Counted from the first letter of the stretch, positions 7,279-16,435 are shown. The stretch is DNA of 64,000 bases from Chitinophagaceae bacterium UBA4411 (GCA_002400415.1 DGQP01000005.1:287640-351639), one strand, 5' to 3'. Numbers and translations: made by a program. Notes: generated from the letters alone by a model not told the origin.

Positions 7279-7974
7279 TCAGGAAGCCAATAATAAAAAT
7301 ATGGCCGGTCGTTTGTGAATGTCCGGCTTTTCTTTCTGCCATTGTTCAATGGTCTTTGTTTTGATCCATTCAGTTTTAGCTGTGATATCAACAGCAATGC
7401 AAAGCCGGGTATCCGCTTTGCAGTTTTTCAGTAAACTTTCGGTGAGCTGGTTGTTGCGATAGGGGGTTTCAATAAAAATCTGTGTACAATTTTTTTTCTG
7501 AGACTCAGCTTCCAGTTCCTTAATGGCTTTATTGCGCTGCTGGTTATCAATGGGCAGGTATCCTGCAAACCGGAACTGCTGGCCATTCATGCCGCTGGCC
7601 ATTAATGCCAGTAAGATAGAATTAGGTCCCACCAATGGTTTGATCACCACATTTAATTGCTGGGCAATTGCTACCAGCTGCTGACCGGGATCAGCCACTC
7701 CGGGGCAACCGGCTTCAGAGATGATACCGATATTTTTCCCTTCTCTTAATTTTTCCCTGAATGTATTAGTGTCAACAATATCTTTAGTGACAGGATACCA
7801 TTCGTAATCATCAATTACTATTTCTCTGCTGAGCTGTTTCAGGTAGCGGCGTGCGGTACGGTCATTTTCTGTAAAAAAAACCTGGCAATCTTTTACTGCA
7901 GTAAGGAGGTATGAAGGCATGGCTTCCAATCCGTCTTCGTGTAACAGTGATGGGATAAGATACACCGTACCCAT
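7279..7974 (-). CDS. RsmI-like SAM-dependent methyltransferase (tetrapyrrole methylase fold)
   Basis: 231 aa, shorter than E. coli RsmI (about 286). It carries the family's S-E-A-G-C-P-G-V-A-D-P-G loop and the P-L-V-G-P-N-S-I-L-L-A-L-M-A-S-G segment that binds S-adenosylmethionine. RsmI 2'-O-methylates C1402 of 16S rRNA. The short form lacks the C-terminal extension, so the same target is likely but not certain. The start codon lies 1 bp after the stop of the upstream EI24 gene, so they are probably cotranscribed. Confidence 0.8.
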   Translation of the reverse strand: MGTVYLIPSLLHEDGLEAMPSYLLTAVKDCQVFFTENDRTARRYLKQLSREIVIDDYEWYPVTKDIVDTNTFREKLREGKNIGIISEAGCPGVADPGQQLVAIAQQLNVVIKPLVGPNSILLALMASGMNGQQFRFAGYLPIDNQQRNKAIKELEAESQKKNCTQIFIETPYRNNQLTESLLKNCKADTRLCIAVDITAKTEWIKTKTIEQWQKEKPDIHKRPAIFLLLAS

Positions 7975-7975
7975 A

Positions 7976-8761
7976 TCAGCTTGTTTTTACTTTATGAACA
8001 GTGAGAGTGGCGGCAATAATAGCATAGGCCGGGGCAAAGACAACAACCGCATGCATCAGGTAAAACAAAAAACCATTGGCCACTGCGAGCCCCTTATGAC
8101 GGCCGATAAATCCGATGCTTTTAGAAGGAGAAAACCCGTTGCGGGCAAAACTGTAATCAAGCATAGAAAATCCGTAATAGTAAAACTCCATGGCTAAAGC
8201 TATCAGCGGGGTGATCCATCCTGCCAGGGGGATCAGTGACAGTAAGATCAACGCAAATAAGTAAACGGTTTGCCAGCCACAATTCCGCAGGGCCAGTTTA
8301 CTGCTGCGTATACAATCCTTTTTTAGTTCCGGCCAGTTAAAAGAGTGTTCTTTGCCTTCCATGATCGCTTCTGTTCTTTCGCTCAGGTAGGCGAATACGG
8401 GAGAGCCGATGATCAGGATCAGGTATTTGAATAAGGAGAAGTAAAATAATACAAGTACCAGCCGCAGCATCATGCCCATCATTACAAAAAAGAAACTGAG
8501 CCATTCACTTCTTTCCTGTTGCAGCCAGGGCTCAATACGAAGCTGGGCACTGGCCCAGGAAACAGCATTGTCCGAAGATTGCCAGAAAATGATCATGCCG
8601 GCGATGAATAAGGCCGTATAAATAATACCCGGCACAATGATCCATTTCCAGAAGCGGTGCTGCTGAATGAAGCGGTGAGCTTCTGCCCAGGACTGGAATG
8701 CTATGACGAGTTCTTTGAGCAAAGCCTTAAATTGAGGCAGTAAATATAGACCATTGGTCAC
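7976..8761 (-). CDS. EI24/CysZ-like integral membrane protein
   Basis: 261 aa with about four to five hydrophobic helices (around 40-62, 90-120, 160-185, 190-210, 228-250) and the family's S-P-V-F-A-Y-L-S-E-R-T-E segment in the middle. The EI24 family includes the sulfate permease CysZ; nothing in the context points to sulfate. The GTG start (MTNGLYLLPQ) is used because no ATG precedes it. It is the first gene of a two-gene unit with the RsmI-like methyltransferase. Confidence 0.75.
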   Translation of the reverse strand: MTNGLYLLPQFKALLKELVIAFQSWAEAHRFIQQHRFWKWIIVPGIIYTALFIAGMIIFWQSSDNAVSWASAQLRIEPWLQQERSEWLSFFFVMMGMMLRLVLVLFYFSLFKYLILIIGSPVFAYLSERTEAIMEGKEHSFNWPELKKDCIRSSKLALRNCGWQTVYLFALILLSLIPLAGWITPLIALAMEFYYYGFSMLDYSFARNGFSPSKSIGFIGRHKGLAVANGFLFYLMHAVVVFAPAYAIIAATLTVHKVKTS

Positions 8762-8793
8762 AGGGATGAAAATGATTTACCCGTTTTCCGCAT

Positions 8794-9399
8794 ATGAAAA
8801 AATTACCATTGTCATTTTACCGGGAGGATAGTGTGTTGAAAATTGCAGCAGCACTGATGGGGAAAATACTGGTCACCAACTGGGAAGGCATTATTACCTC
8901 GGGCCGTATTGTGGAATGTGAGGCCTATAATGGAATTAGTGATAAAGCTTCTCATGCCGCAGGGGGAAGACGGACAGCAAGGAATGAGGTAATGTATGCT
9001 AATGGAGGACTGGCGTATGTATATCTCTGCTATGGTATCCACCATCTGTTTAATGTGGTAACGAATCATAAGGATATACCGCATGCCATACTTATCCGGG
9101 CAGTGGAACCCCTGGCCGGGATAGAAGAAATGCTGAAAAGGACCGGCAGGCATGAAGCTGATATTTCACTAACAAGGGGACCTGGCAATGTTTCCAAAGC
9201 ACTGGGTATTCACACCACGCACAGCCGCTATTCGCTGCTGAGTAAAGAACTTTATATTGCCGATGATGGATTCAGATTTGACAACAGGCAGATCGCCACT
9301 TCGCCACGTATTGGTGTTGATTATGCCGGTAAAGATGCATTACTGCCGTACCGGTTTTATATAAAGGGCAATCCTTTTGTAAGTGGTAAACCAAAATAG
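8794..9399 (+). CDS. mpg: DNA-3-methyladenine (alkyladenine) glycosylase, AAG/MPG family
   Basis: 201-aa base-excision enzyme removing alkylated purines. The catalytic glutamate is E43 in V-E-C-E-A-Y, equivalent to E125 of the human enzyme (E-T-E-A-Y). The family strings D-K-A-S-H-A, R-N-E-V-M-Y and Y-V-Y-L-C-Y-G follow in the right order, and the length is normal for bacterial members. It stands alone, divergent from the EI24 gene with a 32-bp gap. Confidence 0.93.
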   Translation: MKKLPLSFYREDSVLKIAAALMGKILVTNWEGIITSGRIVECEAYNGISDKASHAAGGRRTARNEVMYANGGLAYVYLCYGIHHLFNVVTNHKDIPHAILIRAVEPLAGIEEMLKRTGRHEADISLTRGPGNVSKALGIHTTHSRYSLLSKELYIADDGFRFDNRQIATSPRIGVDYAGKDALLPYRFYIKGNPFVSGKPK

Positions 9400-9428
9400 A
9401 TCGTATTTTCAGCCCAAATACTAATTGC

Positions 9429-10889
9429 TTGGCAACTCTTACAAAAAAACAGATCAGTGTCATCTCCTTTTTGTCGGGGATCATCATTTCATCAGCCGTT
9501 TATTTTACCAATCCGTTCAACGTGGATAACAGCGCAGCTAAAGTATTGGCAGTCGCTGCCTTGATGATTACCTGGTGGATAACAGAAGCATTGCCTATGC
9601 CGGTGGTGGCGTTATTACCACTCATCTTTTTTCCCTTGCTAAAGATCAGTAGTATTAAAGAAGCGGCTGCTCCTTTTGCCAACGAAGTTATCTTTTTGTT
9701 TATGGGAGGATTTATGCTGGGTTTGGCTATTGAAAAATGGAACCTGCATCGTCGTATTGCGCTGAATATTATCCGGCTTACAGGCACCAGTGGCGATAAG
9801 ATTGTTCTTGGATTTATACTGGCCAGTGGTCTGCTGAGTATGTGGTTGAGTAATACGGCCACCACGATGATGATGTTCCCGATTGCAGTATCGGTGATTC
9901 ATGTAATGCAGGAGAATCACAAGGGTGATGGTAATATGGCCAATTTTTCCCTGACCATTATGCTGGCGATAGCTTATGCCTCCAATTTTGGTGGTATTGC
10001 CACCATTGTGGGTACGCCGCCCAATTTTGCCTATATTGGTCATGTGCGGGAGAAGTTAAACTACGAAATTGGTTTTGTTGACTGGATGCTGCTCTGTATG
10101 CCCATTGCCATTTTGTTACTATTTGCTTTGTACTGGGTATCGGTCAAATGGCTGTTCCCCAATAAAATAAAATCAGATACGGCCACCCGGCAGCTGATCC
10201 GCACCGAACTTGATTTGTTAGGACCTATGTCAGCTGCTGAGAAAAGAGTGCTGGCCATTTTTGCAGGAACTGCATTCTTATGGATATTCCGTGGGCTGAT
10301 CAATGAGGCACAATCACTTTTCAAACTGGATGATACTATTATAGCAGTTATGTGTGCAGTGGCATTATTTGTTTGCCCCGTTGGTAAACAGGAAAAGGAA
10401 GAAGGTGATGCATTATTAGAGTGGGGTGATACGTCTAAAATGGCCTGGGGTATCTTATTACTATTTGGCGGAGGCATATCCCTGGCAGGCGCACTGGAAA
10501 GAGCCGGCCTGATACAGCAACTGGGTGGCTGGTTAGCACAGTTCTCAGGCAATGGTTTTATGCTGGTGGTTGCTATTACTGTGGTCACAATTTTCCTGAG
10601 TGAGGTGATGAGCAATGTGGCCCAGGTGATTGTTTTTGCACCAGTGGTTACATCCTTAGCACTTGCATTAAATATGAATCCGTTATTGCTCGGTATCCCG
10701 ATGACACTGGCAGCCAGTTGCGCCAGTATGCTGCCAATGGGTACTCCTCCGAATGCGATTGTATTTGCCAGCGGTCATATTAAACTGAAACAGATGACAA
10801 AGGCGGGATTTGTGATGAATATAGTGTCCATCATCCTGATTGTCCTTTTTAGCTGGTTTCTGCTGCCGTTGCTGATGAAAATAGGCTAA
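9429..10889 (+). CDS. DASS-family sodium:dicarboxylate/anion symporter
   Basis: 486-aa inner-membrane transporter with about 11 to 13 helices. The two half-repeat signatures are visible: S-N-T-A-T-T-M-M-M in the first half with G-T-P-P-N-F-A, and S-N-V-A-Q-V-I with P-M-G-T-P-P-N-A-I in the second. The first S-N-T binds sodium and carboxylate in characterised members such as VcINDY. The TTG start at 9429 is chosen because the first ATG (codon 46) would remove the first helix. The substrate is probably succinate, fumarate or malate, or sulfate; this cannot be decided here. Confidence 0.9.
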   Translation: MATLTKKQISVISFLSGIIISSAVYFTNPFNVDNSAAKVLAVAALMITWWITEALPMPVVALLPLIFFPLLKISSIKEAAAPFANEVIFLFMGGFMLGLAIEKWNLHRRIALNIIRLTGTSGDKIVLGFILASGLLSMWLSNTATTMMMFPIAVSVIHVMQENHKGDGNMANFSLTIMLAIAYASNFGGIATIVGTPPNFAYIGHVREKLNYEIGFVDWMLLCMPIAILLLFALYWVSVKWLFPNKIKSDTATRQLIRTELDLLGPMSAAEKRVLAIFAGTAFLWIFRGLINEAQSLFKLDDTIIAVMCAVALFVCPVGKQEKEEGDALLEWGDTSKMAWGILLLFGGGISLAGALERAGLIQQLGGWLAQFSGNGFMLVVAITVVTIFLSEVMSNVAQVIVFAPVVTSLALALNMNPLLLGIPMTLAASCASMLPMGTPPNAIVFASGHIKLKQMTKAGFVMNIVSIILIVLFSWFLLPLLMKIG

Positions 10890-10953
10890 GAGGGCAAAAG
10901 AGAGAAGGAGATAGAAGAGATGTGGTTTGAATTATGGTGTATTATAAAAAGAA

Positions 10954-10980
10954 AAAGGAGAGCATTTTTTGCTCTCCTTT
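10954..10980. terminator. Bidirectional intrinsic terminator
   Basis: An 11-bp perfect stem (aaaggagagca / tgctctccttt) with a TTTTT loop lies between the convergent DASS transporter and PorP/SprF genes. The A- and T-rich stem ends suit termination on both strands. Confidence 0.8.
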
Positions 10981-11001
10981 ATTGTTCAATTATCTATTAG
11001 T

Positions 11002-12015
11002 TTAAAACTTAGGACAATTCAGTTTTCTCATATTCGGGTCTACATATTTCTTAATGTAGATCAGGGATACTTCAACACCACCTCTTGAGTTAGAAGCAGG
11101 TTTTAATGTGGATGTATTCACATCATAGGAAGCTCCAAAATGCCATTCGCCAAATTCAAGGCCAACATAGGGAATAACAGCATCTCCAAAACGATACCAG
11201 CTGCCGAAATAGAAATTAGTGGGGTTAGCTTCATCATTATTCAGGTTCATGGCATAAGCGCCACCTACCATAGTGTTATTAGCTTTTGCCTGCATACTGT
11301 GGTTCGCAGCAAAATGGATTGCATTATAGGAGCCAACCGGTATTTTACCACCGGCCTGTAAAGTTGTTCTGGCACTCAGCAGAAAATTTCCTTTCTGAAA
11401 ACTTTCTTTTGGCCGGTTGATATGGTACATCGAGGCACCGAGGTAGAAATTATTATAACCGTTGGTGCTTCCATTATAGAATACGCCGGCATTCATATCG
11501 AAGTAGTGAAGATTTACCTGCTGGCTGGAAAAGCTCTCGCTGGTAACACCGGTGAAACCAAAAGGAGTCAGCTGATCCTGGAAATAGACCTTATTCAGGT
11601 TTAAACTCTTATTCATATAGGTGCCCTGGAAGCCGGCACCTAACTGGTGATAACCGTTTTCATCCAAGCCCTTATGATAAGCAAGGGATATGGCTGCGTA
11701 ATTATTGGTCAGAACTCCATTCCCTGCCCTGTCTGTAAAACCCATGAAGCCGATTCCAAACTGGTCCAGGTCAGAAATGCGGTTCTTCATAATACCAAAA
11801 TCGGCAGAAATGGTGGCGGTGGTATAAGCATTATTAATGGAAGGCCACTGGTTACGGTAATTACCAGCTATCCGGTACACGCCGTCAAATTTGCCTGTCA
11901 TGGCCGGATTCATCGTCAGCGGCGATGCAAAAAATTGGGAGAAATTGGGGTCCTGGGCAGTAGCAACACTTACCAACGCCACGCAAACAATGAGGGTAGA
12001 AATTAGTTTTTTCAT
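11002..12015 (-). CDS. PorP/SprF family type IX secretion system membrane protein
   Basis: 337 aa with a signal peptide (cleavage near A-T-A-Q at 18-21) followed by D-P-N-F-S-Q-F-F-A-S-P-L-T-M-N-P-A, the signature start of mature PorP/SprF proteins. The rest alternates as expected for an outer-membrane barrel. These proteins help deliver or anchor type IX cargo such as gliding adhesins at the surface. No partner cargo gene is adjacent, so this is a stand-alone paralogue. Confidence 0.9.
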   Translation of the reverse strand: MKKLISTLIVCVALVSVATAQDPNFSQFFASPLTMNPAMTGKFDGVYRIAGNYRNQWPSINNAYTTATISADFGIMKNRISDLDQFGIGFMGFTDRAGNGVLTNNYAAISLAYHKGLDENGYHQLGAGFQGTYMNKSLNLNKVYFQDQLTPFGFTGVTSESFSSQQVNLHYFDMNAGVFYNGSTNGYNNFYLGASMYHINRPKESFQKGNFLLSARTTLQAGGKIPVGSYNAIHFAANHSMQAKANNTMVGGAYAMNLNNDEANPTNFYFGSWYRFGDAVIPYVGLEFGEWHFGASYDVNTSTLKPASNSRGGVEVSLIYIKKYVDPNMRKLNCPKF

Positions 12016-12185
12016 CTCAGCAATTAATTGTTTTCAGTTGCGGACAGTGATATCCGGGCTGTTTTTCAGTCTGTCTTAAAACGTTTAGTTTTTCTGGAAA
12101 TTGCCCCGCAGCCTGCAATACCTGTCTCTAACGAAATGGAAATGTAAGGTAAAAAAAAGACCCGGAAAAATGTCAAATTGCTGCT

Positions 12186-12836
12186 TTACATCTGCACTTT
12201 GGTACCAAAAGCAAGGTCCCCGGCATCCCCCAGCCCCGGAACAATATATCCTTTGGCCGTCAGTTCATCATCAATATCCCCGCACCAAATGGTTACCGAA
12301 GGCTCTTCTCTCTTAACATATTCAATGCCAACGGTGCAGGCAATGGCTGCCACGATATGAATTTCTTTGGGACGGCCCTCTTCTTTCAGAAAATGGATAG
12401 TTTTTACTAAGGAAGACCCCGTTGCAAGCATCGGATCCGAGATGATGACCACCCTGTTTTCCATATCCGGGCAGGAGATATAATCCAGGCTGATCTCGAA
12501 ACTCCCATCTTTATGGTGTTTCCGGTAAGCAGAAATAAAGGCATTATCGGCTCTATCAAAAGCATTTAATAGACCCTGGTGAAGTGGTAAACCAGCCCTG
12601 AGGATCGTAGCCAGCACAGGCTGATCTTTCAGCAATTTACAAGTGGCTGTTCCCAGCGGAGTTTGAATTTCTTTCTCTTCAAACGGAAGCGTTTTGCTGA
12701 TCTCGTAAGCAATGGCCTCACCAATACGTTCAAGATTCCGGCGGAAACGCATCCGGTCTCCCTGTACTTCCACATTCCGGAGTTCACTTACCCAGTTGCT
12801 GATAAGACTATATTTCTCACTTAAATTAATGACCAT
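12186..12836 (-). CDS. upp: Uracil phosphoribosyltransferase
   Basis: 216-aa pyrimidine salvage enzyme making UMP from uracil and PRPP. The PRPP loop appears as D-P-M-L-A-T-G-S-S-L and the C-terminal uracil-binding region as Y-I-V-P-G-L-G-D-A-G-D. Length is within the family range (about 208-217). It is divergent from anmK and has its own promoter. Confidence 0.95.
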   Translation of the reverse strand: MVINLSEKYSLISNWVSELRNVEVQGDRMRFRRNLERIGEAIAYEISKTLPFEEKEIQTPLGTATCKLLKDQPVLATILRAGLPLHQGLLNAFDRADNAFISAYRKHHKDGSFEISLDYISCPDMENRVVIISDPMLATGSSLVKTIHFLKEEGRPKEIHIVAAIACTVGIEYVKREEPSVTIWCGDIDDELTAKGYIVPGLGDAGDLAFGTKVQM

Positions 12837-12874
12837 GCTTCTGTCAGTTTTGGATAGCAGATGATAGATTTGCT

Positions 12875-12908
12875 CAAAATTACAGCTTTTGCTTTGTGCT
12901 GGTTCAAA
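12875..12908 (-). promoter_or_regulatory. Predicted upp promoter
   Basis: On the minus strand TAATTTTG (12882-12875) fits TAnnTTTG, with TTTG (12908-12905) 22 bp upstream. The start would be near 12870, giving a leader of about 35 nt before the upp ATG at 12836. Confidence 0.45.
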
Positions 12909-12939
12909 TGAGGATTGCTAAAATTAAAATGTTCATCAA

Positions 12940-14058
12940 ATGGTTTACCGGGTAATAGGTTTAATGAGTGGCAGCTCGCTGGACGGATTGGATATCGCTT
13001 TCGTGGAATTTCATGAGAACGCAGGTACGTGGACTTACGGGATACTGGAGGCAGATTGTTACCCGTATCCGGCCGAATGGGTGACCCGGTTAAAAAACGC
13101 TACCTCTTTATCCGGATTAGAGTACCAGTTACTGCATACAGAATATGGCCATTACCTGGGGCAGCAGGTTAATAAATTTATTGAGCAGTATCAACTGCAT
13201 TATAAGGTGGCACTGGTCGCTTCGCACGGGCACACTACTTTTCATATGCCTGCCAAAAAAATGACAGCCCAACTGGGTGATGGTGCGGCCATCGCAGCGC
13301 AAACCCAATTACCCGTGGTAACTGATTTGCGGGCTTTAGATGTGGCATTCGGCGGACAAGGCGCCCCGATCGTTCCCATTGGAGAAAAATTATTGTGGAA
13401 GGAGTATGATTATTTCCTGAATATAGGGGGGATTGCCAATCTTTCCATCAATTCAAATCCATATATCGCTTTTGATATTTGCCCGGCCAACAGGGTCTTA
13501 AATATGCTGGCTGCAGATGCAGGGAAAGAAATGGATGAGAACGGGGCAATGGCTGCTGCCGGTACAATCAACAGCAGCTTGCTGGAAAAATTAAACGCAC
13601 TGGATTATTATAAGCTGGCGGCTCCCAAATCACTGGCAAATGATTACGGAACTGATATTGTTTACCCACTGATCAAAGCAGCAGGATGCAGCGTGCCGGA
13701 TGCTTTAAGAACCTGTACAGAACATATTGCTATACAAATCAGCGAAGCCATAGCCAACAGCAGCAAGCTCAAACCTCAAACCTCAAACCTGCCTGGCCAG
13801 CCGGCAAGCTTCAAACTTTTAGTAACAGGCGGCGGCGCTTTTAATACTTTTCTTATCCGTCAATTGCAGGAAAAAATAAAAGCATATAACATAGAGGTGG
13901 TGGTGCCGGATGCGACGCTTGTTAATTATAAAGAAGCGCTGATCATGGCATTGATCGGCGTTCTGCGCTGGAGGCAGGAGTATAATGTCCTGGCGTCTGT
14001 AACAGGGGCATCAAAAGATAGTATTGGCGGTGCTTTATGGATGGGAGCTGAGGAGTAA
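12940..14058 (+). CDS. anmK: Anhydro-N-acetylmuramic acid kinase
   Basis: 372-aa enzyme that hydrolyses and phosphorylates 1,6-anhydro-MurNAc in cell-wall recycling. The ATP-binding start G-L-M-S-G-S-S-L-D-G-L-D is at 7-18 and a second phosphate loop V-T-G-G-G-A-F-N comes late. Catalytic D-F-region strings (G-Q-G-A-P-I-V-P, N-I-G-G-I-A-N) are intact. Between E-A-I-A-N and K-L-L-V-T-G-G-G there is an extra stretch of about 18 residues (roughly 273-290) encoded by heptamer repeats (13768-13811), probably an inserted repeat element tolerated in a surface loop. Confidence 0.93.
   Translation: MVYRVIGLMSGSSLDGLDIAFVEFHENAGTWTYGILEADCYPYPAEWVTRLKNATSLSGLEYQLLHTEYGHYLGQQVNKFIEQYQLHYKVALVASHGHTTFHMPAKKMTAQLGDGAAIAAQTQLPVVTDLRALDVAFGGQGAPIVPIGEKLLWKEYDYFLNIGGIANLSINSNPYIAFDICPANRVLNMLAADAGKEMDENGAMAAAGTINSSLLEKLNALDYYKLAAPKSLANDYGTDIVYPLIKAAGCSVPDALRTCTEHIAIQISEAIANSSKLKPQTSNLPGQPASFKLLVTGGGAFNTFLIRQLQEKIKAYNIEVVVPDATLVNYKEALIMALIGVLRWRQEYNVLASVTGASKDSIGGALWMGAEE
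13768..13811 (+). repeat. Heptamer direct repeat plus GC-rich near-palindrome inside anmK
   Basis: Three tandem copies of CTCAAAC are followed by a GC-rich imperfect palindrome (CTGCCTGGCCAGCCGGCAAG). The block keeps the anmK frame and adds residues absent from the conserved core. Its base pattern differs from the flanking gene and suggests a small dispersed element. Confidence 0.5.
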
Positions 14059-14094
14059 ACCCGCTTTCTCAATTTGAATTTTGTGAGCCCTGAT

Positions 14095-14122
14095 GCGTAG
14101 AAGGAATAGAATCCTTTTACGC
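14095..14122. repeat. Inverted repeat (hairpin) downstream of anmK
   Basis: An 11-bp stem (one G-T wobble) with a 6-nt loop, GCGTAGAAGGA / TCCTTTTACGC, 37 bp after the anmK stop. There is no T tract, so it could be a processing or weak termination hairpin. Confidence 0.4.
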
Positions 14123-14270
14123 GATAGAAAAGTTAAAAAGATGGCTGTAGCTAAAGAAACTTTCGCAGAAGTATTAGCAATATTCAGTAATCCTGCATTT
14201 GTTCTTCGCCAATACCATTAAAGAAGCTTCCGGTGGTATTATAAAACGCAGGCACAAACATTAAGATAGA

Positions 14271-15008
14271 TCATAATCCCAGTACTTCTCTCAATCTGAC
14301 ATAGCCGGTACGGCTGACCGGCACTTTAATACCAGAACGAAGAATGGCTACATGATTATCTTTTTCATACGGGTCAATTCTTGTGATCTGCTGCACGTTT
14401 ACAATATAAGAACGATGGGAACGCACGAACTGCTGTCCATCCAGCGTCTGTTCAAAATGGTTCATTGTTTTATTCTTCAGGAAATAACCTTCCCCGGTGT
14501 GCACTTTCACATAATCATCCGCCGCTTCTAAATATTGCACTTCATGAACAGGTATGATCTTGATTTTGCTGCCATTCTTTACCACGATCCTGTTATTCTG
14601 CGAAGGAGATTGTGAAGCGGTTTCCAGCAGCTCCCGGGTGGCTTTTTCGGCAGTTACTGTTTTTTGCTCTGTAAATTTATTGATCGCTTTATCAAAACGT
14701 TCCTGGTTAAAGGGCTTTAATAAATAGTCAATAGCATGTGCTTCAAAAGCCTTGATGGCAAATTCATCAAAAGCAGTTGCAAAAATTACAGCCGGGGGTT
14801 GTTCGATGAGCTCCAGCATTTCAAAACCATTGATCTTGGGCATCTGGATATCCAGGAAAATAAGATCAGGCTGGTGTTGCTGAATAGCTTTTAATCCCTC
14901 AAAGCCATCATTACATTCCTGCATGATCTCGATCTGCGGATGTTTTTGCAGGTATTCTCTTACAATACTTCTTGCCAGGGGCTCGTCATCAATAATAACA
15001 ACTTTCAT
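14271..15008 (-). CDS. LytTR-family response regulator
   Basis: 245 aa: an N-terminal receiver domain (1-120) with phosphoacceptor D53 in F-L-D-I-Q-M-P and K98 in L-L-K-P-F, and a C-terminal LytTR DNA-binding domain (about 140-240) with R-S-H-R-S-Y-I-V-N. It lies directly downstream of its likely partner kinase (17-bp gap) and is the last gene of a four-gene unit with DUF4288 and LiaF-like proteins. The probable role is envelope-related gene control, by analogy with other LytS/LytTR systems. Confidence 0.93.
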   Translation of the reverse strand: MKVVIIDDEPLARSIVREYLQKHPQIEIMQECNDGFEGLKAIQQHQPDLIFLDIQMPKINGFEMLELIEQPPAVIFATAFDEFAIKAFEAHAIDYLLKPFNQERFDKAINKFTEQKTVTAEKATRELLETASQSPSQNNRIVVKNGSKIKIIPVHEVQYLEAADDYVKVHTGEGYFLKNKTMNHFEQTLDGQQFVRSHRSYIVNVQQITRIDPYEKDNHVAILRSGIKVPVSRTGYVRLREVLGL

Positions 15009-15025
15009 GATTTATGATTTAAAAC

Positions 15026-16069
15026 CTATACGGTTTGCGGTATTTTAACAATGGTTGTAAAATTATTGCCTTTTGCTTCTGTTGACAACAGGTCTGTTCT
15101 TGCAAAAAGCAGGTAAAGCCGGCGTTGCACGGATTTCAATCCAAACCCTGTTCCCTGTTTGGGGGAGGATGTTTCCGGATCAAAGGGGTTGACAACTTTA
15201 ATCACCAGGTGCTGGTCTTCAATCAAAGTGCTGATATGTATCAGGGTTTCCCCGGTTGTATCATACAGGCCAAATTTGATAGCATTTTCTACAATTGGCT
15301 GTAAGAGCAATGCGGGTAGTTTAAGCGGTTGAGTTGCCTCATGGCACTGGATATGGGTGGCCAGCCTGTTCCCGAATCTTACTTTTTCGATATCCAGGTA
15401 TAATTGAAGATATTGCAGTTCTTCCTGCAGGGTCACCCATTGAGTCTCTTCTTTTTTTAAAGTACCTCTTAAAAAATCGGATAACTGCTGAACCATTTTT
15501 CGGGCTTCTTCCGGCCGGCTCCCGATTAATGCGTTGATCGAATTAAGGCTGTTGAACAAAAAATGAGGTTGCAATTGCTGGCGCAACTTGAATAACTCTG
15601 CTTCTTTTGATAATTTCTCAGCGTCAGCTTTCCTGTTCTCGTTTTCTTTTTGCTCCTGCTGGTTATACCAGAGTATACTGATCATGGTCATACAGCCTAA
15701 TAGTAAAAAGCCAATGCCAAAACGGATAGGCATGGAATGATACAGCATATCGGTGTACCCGGTATGGATTGGCCCGATCCAGATCTTCAATATCCACTTG
15801 GTAATGAGCAGCCAGAGAACTGCAAGCAAAAGACAAAGGAAAAAAATGTTTACATATTGCTCTCCGCGGGGCAGGTAATAGCGAAGCGTATTCATTACCA
15901 GCAGTGATGCCAGGAAAAGAAGAACATTACTGACCATACCATCAATAATAGCTGCATCCCAGGGTAGGCCAAACCAATGCATAACCAGGATATGATCACC
16001 TATCAATACTGTCCAGCAGATACTGAAGATAATAGCAAACCGCCGTATCGAATAAGGAGTATTAGGCAT
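15026..16069 (-). CDS. LytS/YehU-type sensor histidine kinase
   Basis: 347 aa with four transmembrane helices (about 12-32, 45-62, 73-95, 115-135), a short coiled linker (140-165) and a His_kinase domain. The phosphorylated histidine is H169 in Q-P-H-F-L-F-N-S-L-N. The ATP-binding N-box is P-I-V-E-N-A-I-K-F-G, with a G-T-G-F-G-L-K box near the end. No extracellular sensor domain is present, so the membrane part itself, or the LiaF-like partner, may sense the signal. Confidence 0.92.
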   Translation of the reverse strand: MPNTPYSIRRFAIIFSICWTVLIGDHILVMHWFGLPWDAAIIDGMVSNVLLFLASLLVMNTLRYYLPRGEQYVNIFFLCLLLAVLWLLITKWILKIWIGPIHTGYTDMLYHSMPIRFGIGFLLLGCMTMISILWYNQQEQKENENRKADAEKLSKEAELFKLRQQLQPHFLFNSLNSINALIGSRPEEARKMVQQLSDFLRGTLKKEETQWVTLQEELQYLQLYLDIEKVRFGNRLATHIQCHEATQPLKLPALLLQPIVENAIKFGLYDTTGETLIHISTLIEDQHLVIKVVNPFDPETSSPKQGTGFGLKSVQRRLYLLFARTDLLSTEAKGNNFTTIVKIPQTV

Positions 16070-16075
16070 GTAGGG

Positions 16076-16435
16076 TTAAACCAGTTGCAAAAGCTGGTGG
16101 GTTGGGGCAAAAAAAATGTTTTCAGCTTTTTGATTCACAGTATAAACATAAGCATCTGCATTGTCTTGTTCTTCGATACGGGAATATAATTCGGCGCCAT
16201 CAATCAGTTCACTAAGCAGGTAGAGCTCACTTACGTTGATGAACTCCCATTTCACAAGTTGCTTCTTACTATTATAAAAGGAATCCTCTTCTCTTTTACC
16301 CATTTCCTGTGCTTTGCGGAACGCTTCTTCTTTATCAGCCGCAGCAATCAGTCTTAATTGCTCATCAAACTGGGCCCGGTGTTGCCCGTCACCGCAGATG
16401 ATGCGGAATACCAATTTTGAAAGATACCAGTTCAT
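16076..16435 (-). CDS. DUF4288 domain protein
   Basis: About 119 aa, starting M-N-W-Y-L-S-K-L-V-F-R-I, the typical opening of DUF4288. The reading frame extends 17 codons further to an ATG at 16486, but those residues do not resemble the family, so the later start is preferred. The rest is charged and soluble (F-R-K-A-Q-E-M-G-K-R-E-E). The function of the family is unknown. Placement between the LiaF-like gene and the histidine kinase (6 bp before it) suggests a link to that signalling unit. Confidence 0.7.
   Translation of the reverse strand: MNWYLSKLVFRIICGDGQHRAQFDEQLRLIAAADKEEAFRKAQEMGKREEDSFYNSKKQLVKWEFINVSELYLLSELIDGAELYSRIEEQDNADAYVYTVNQKAENIFFAPTHQLLQLV

Noticed and set aside
12849..12872. 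TTTG plus TAGATTTG as an anmK promoter on the plus strand
   Set aside because: The -7 box matches but the gap to TTTG is only 12 bp, well below the 19-23 bp seen for the other promoters here.
14200..14261. 25-codon minus-strand frame just after the LytTR gene stop
   Set aside because: Too short, no signal or family features; the plus-strand reading of the same bases is at least as good.
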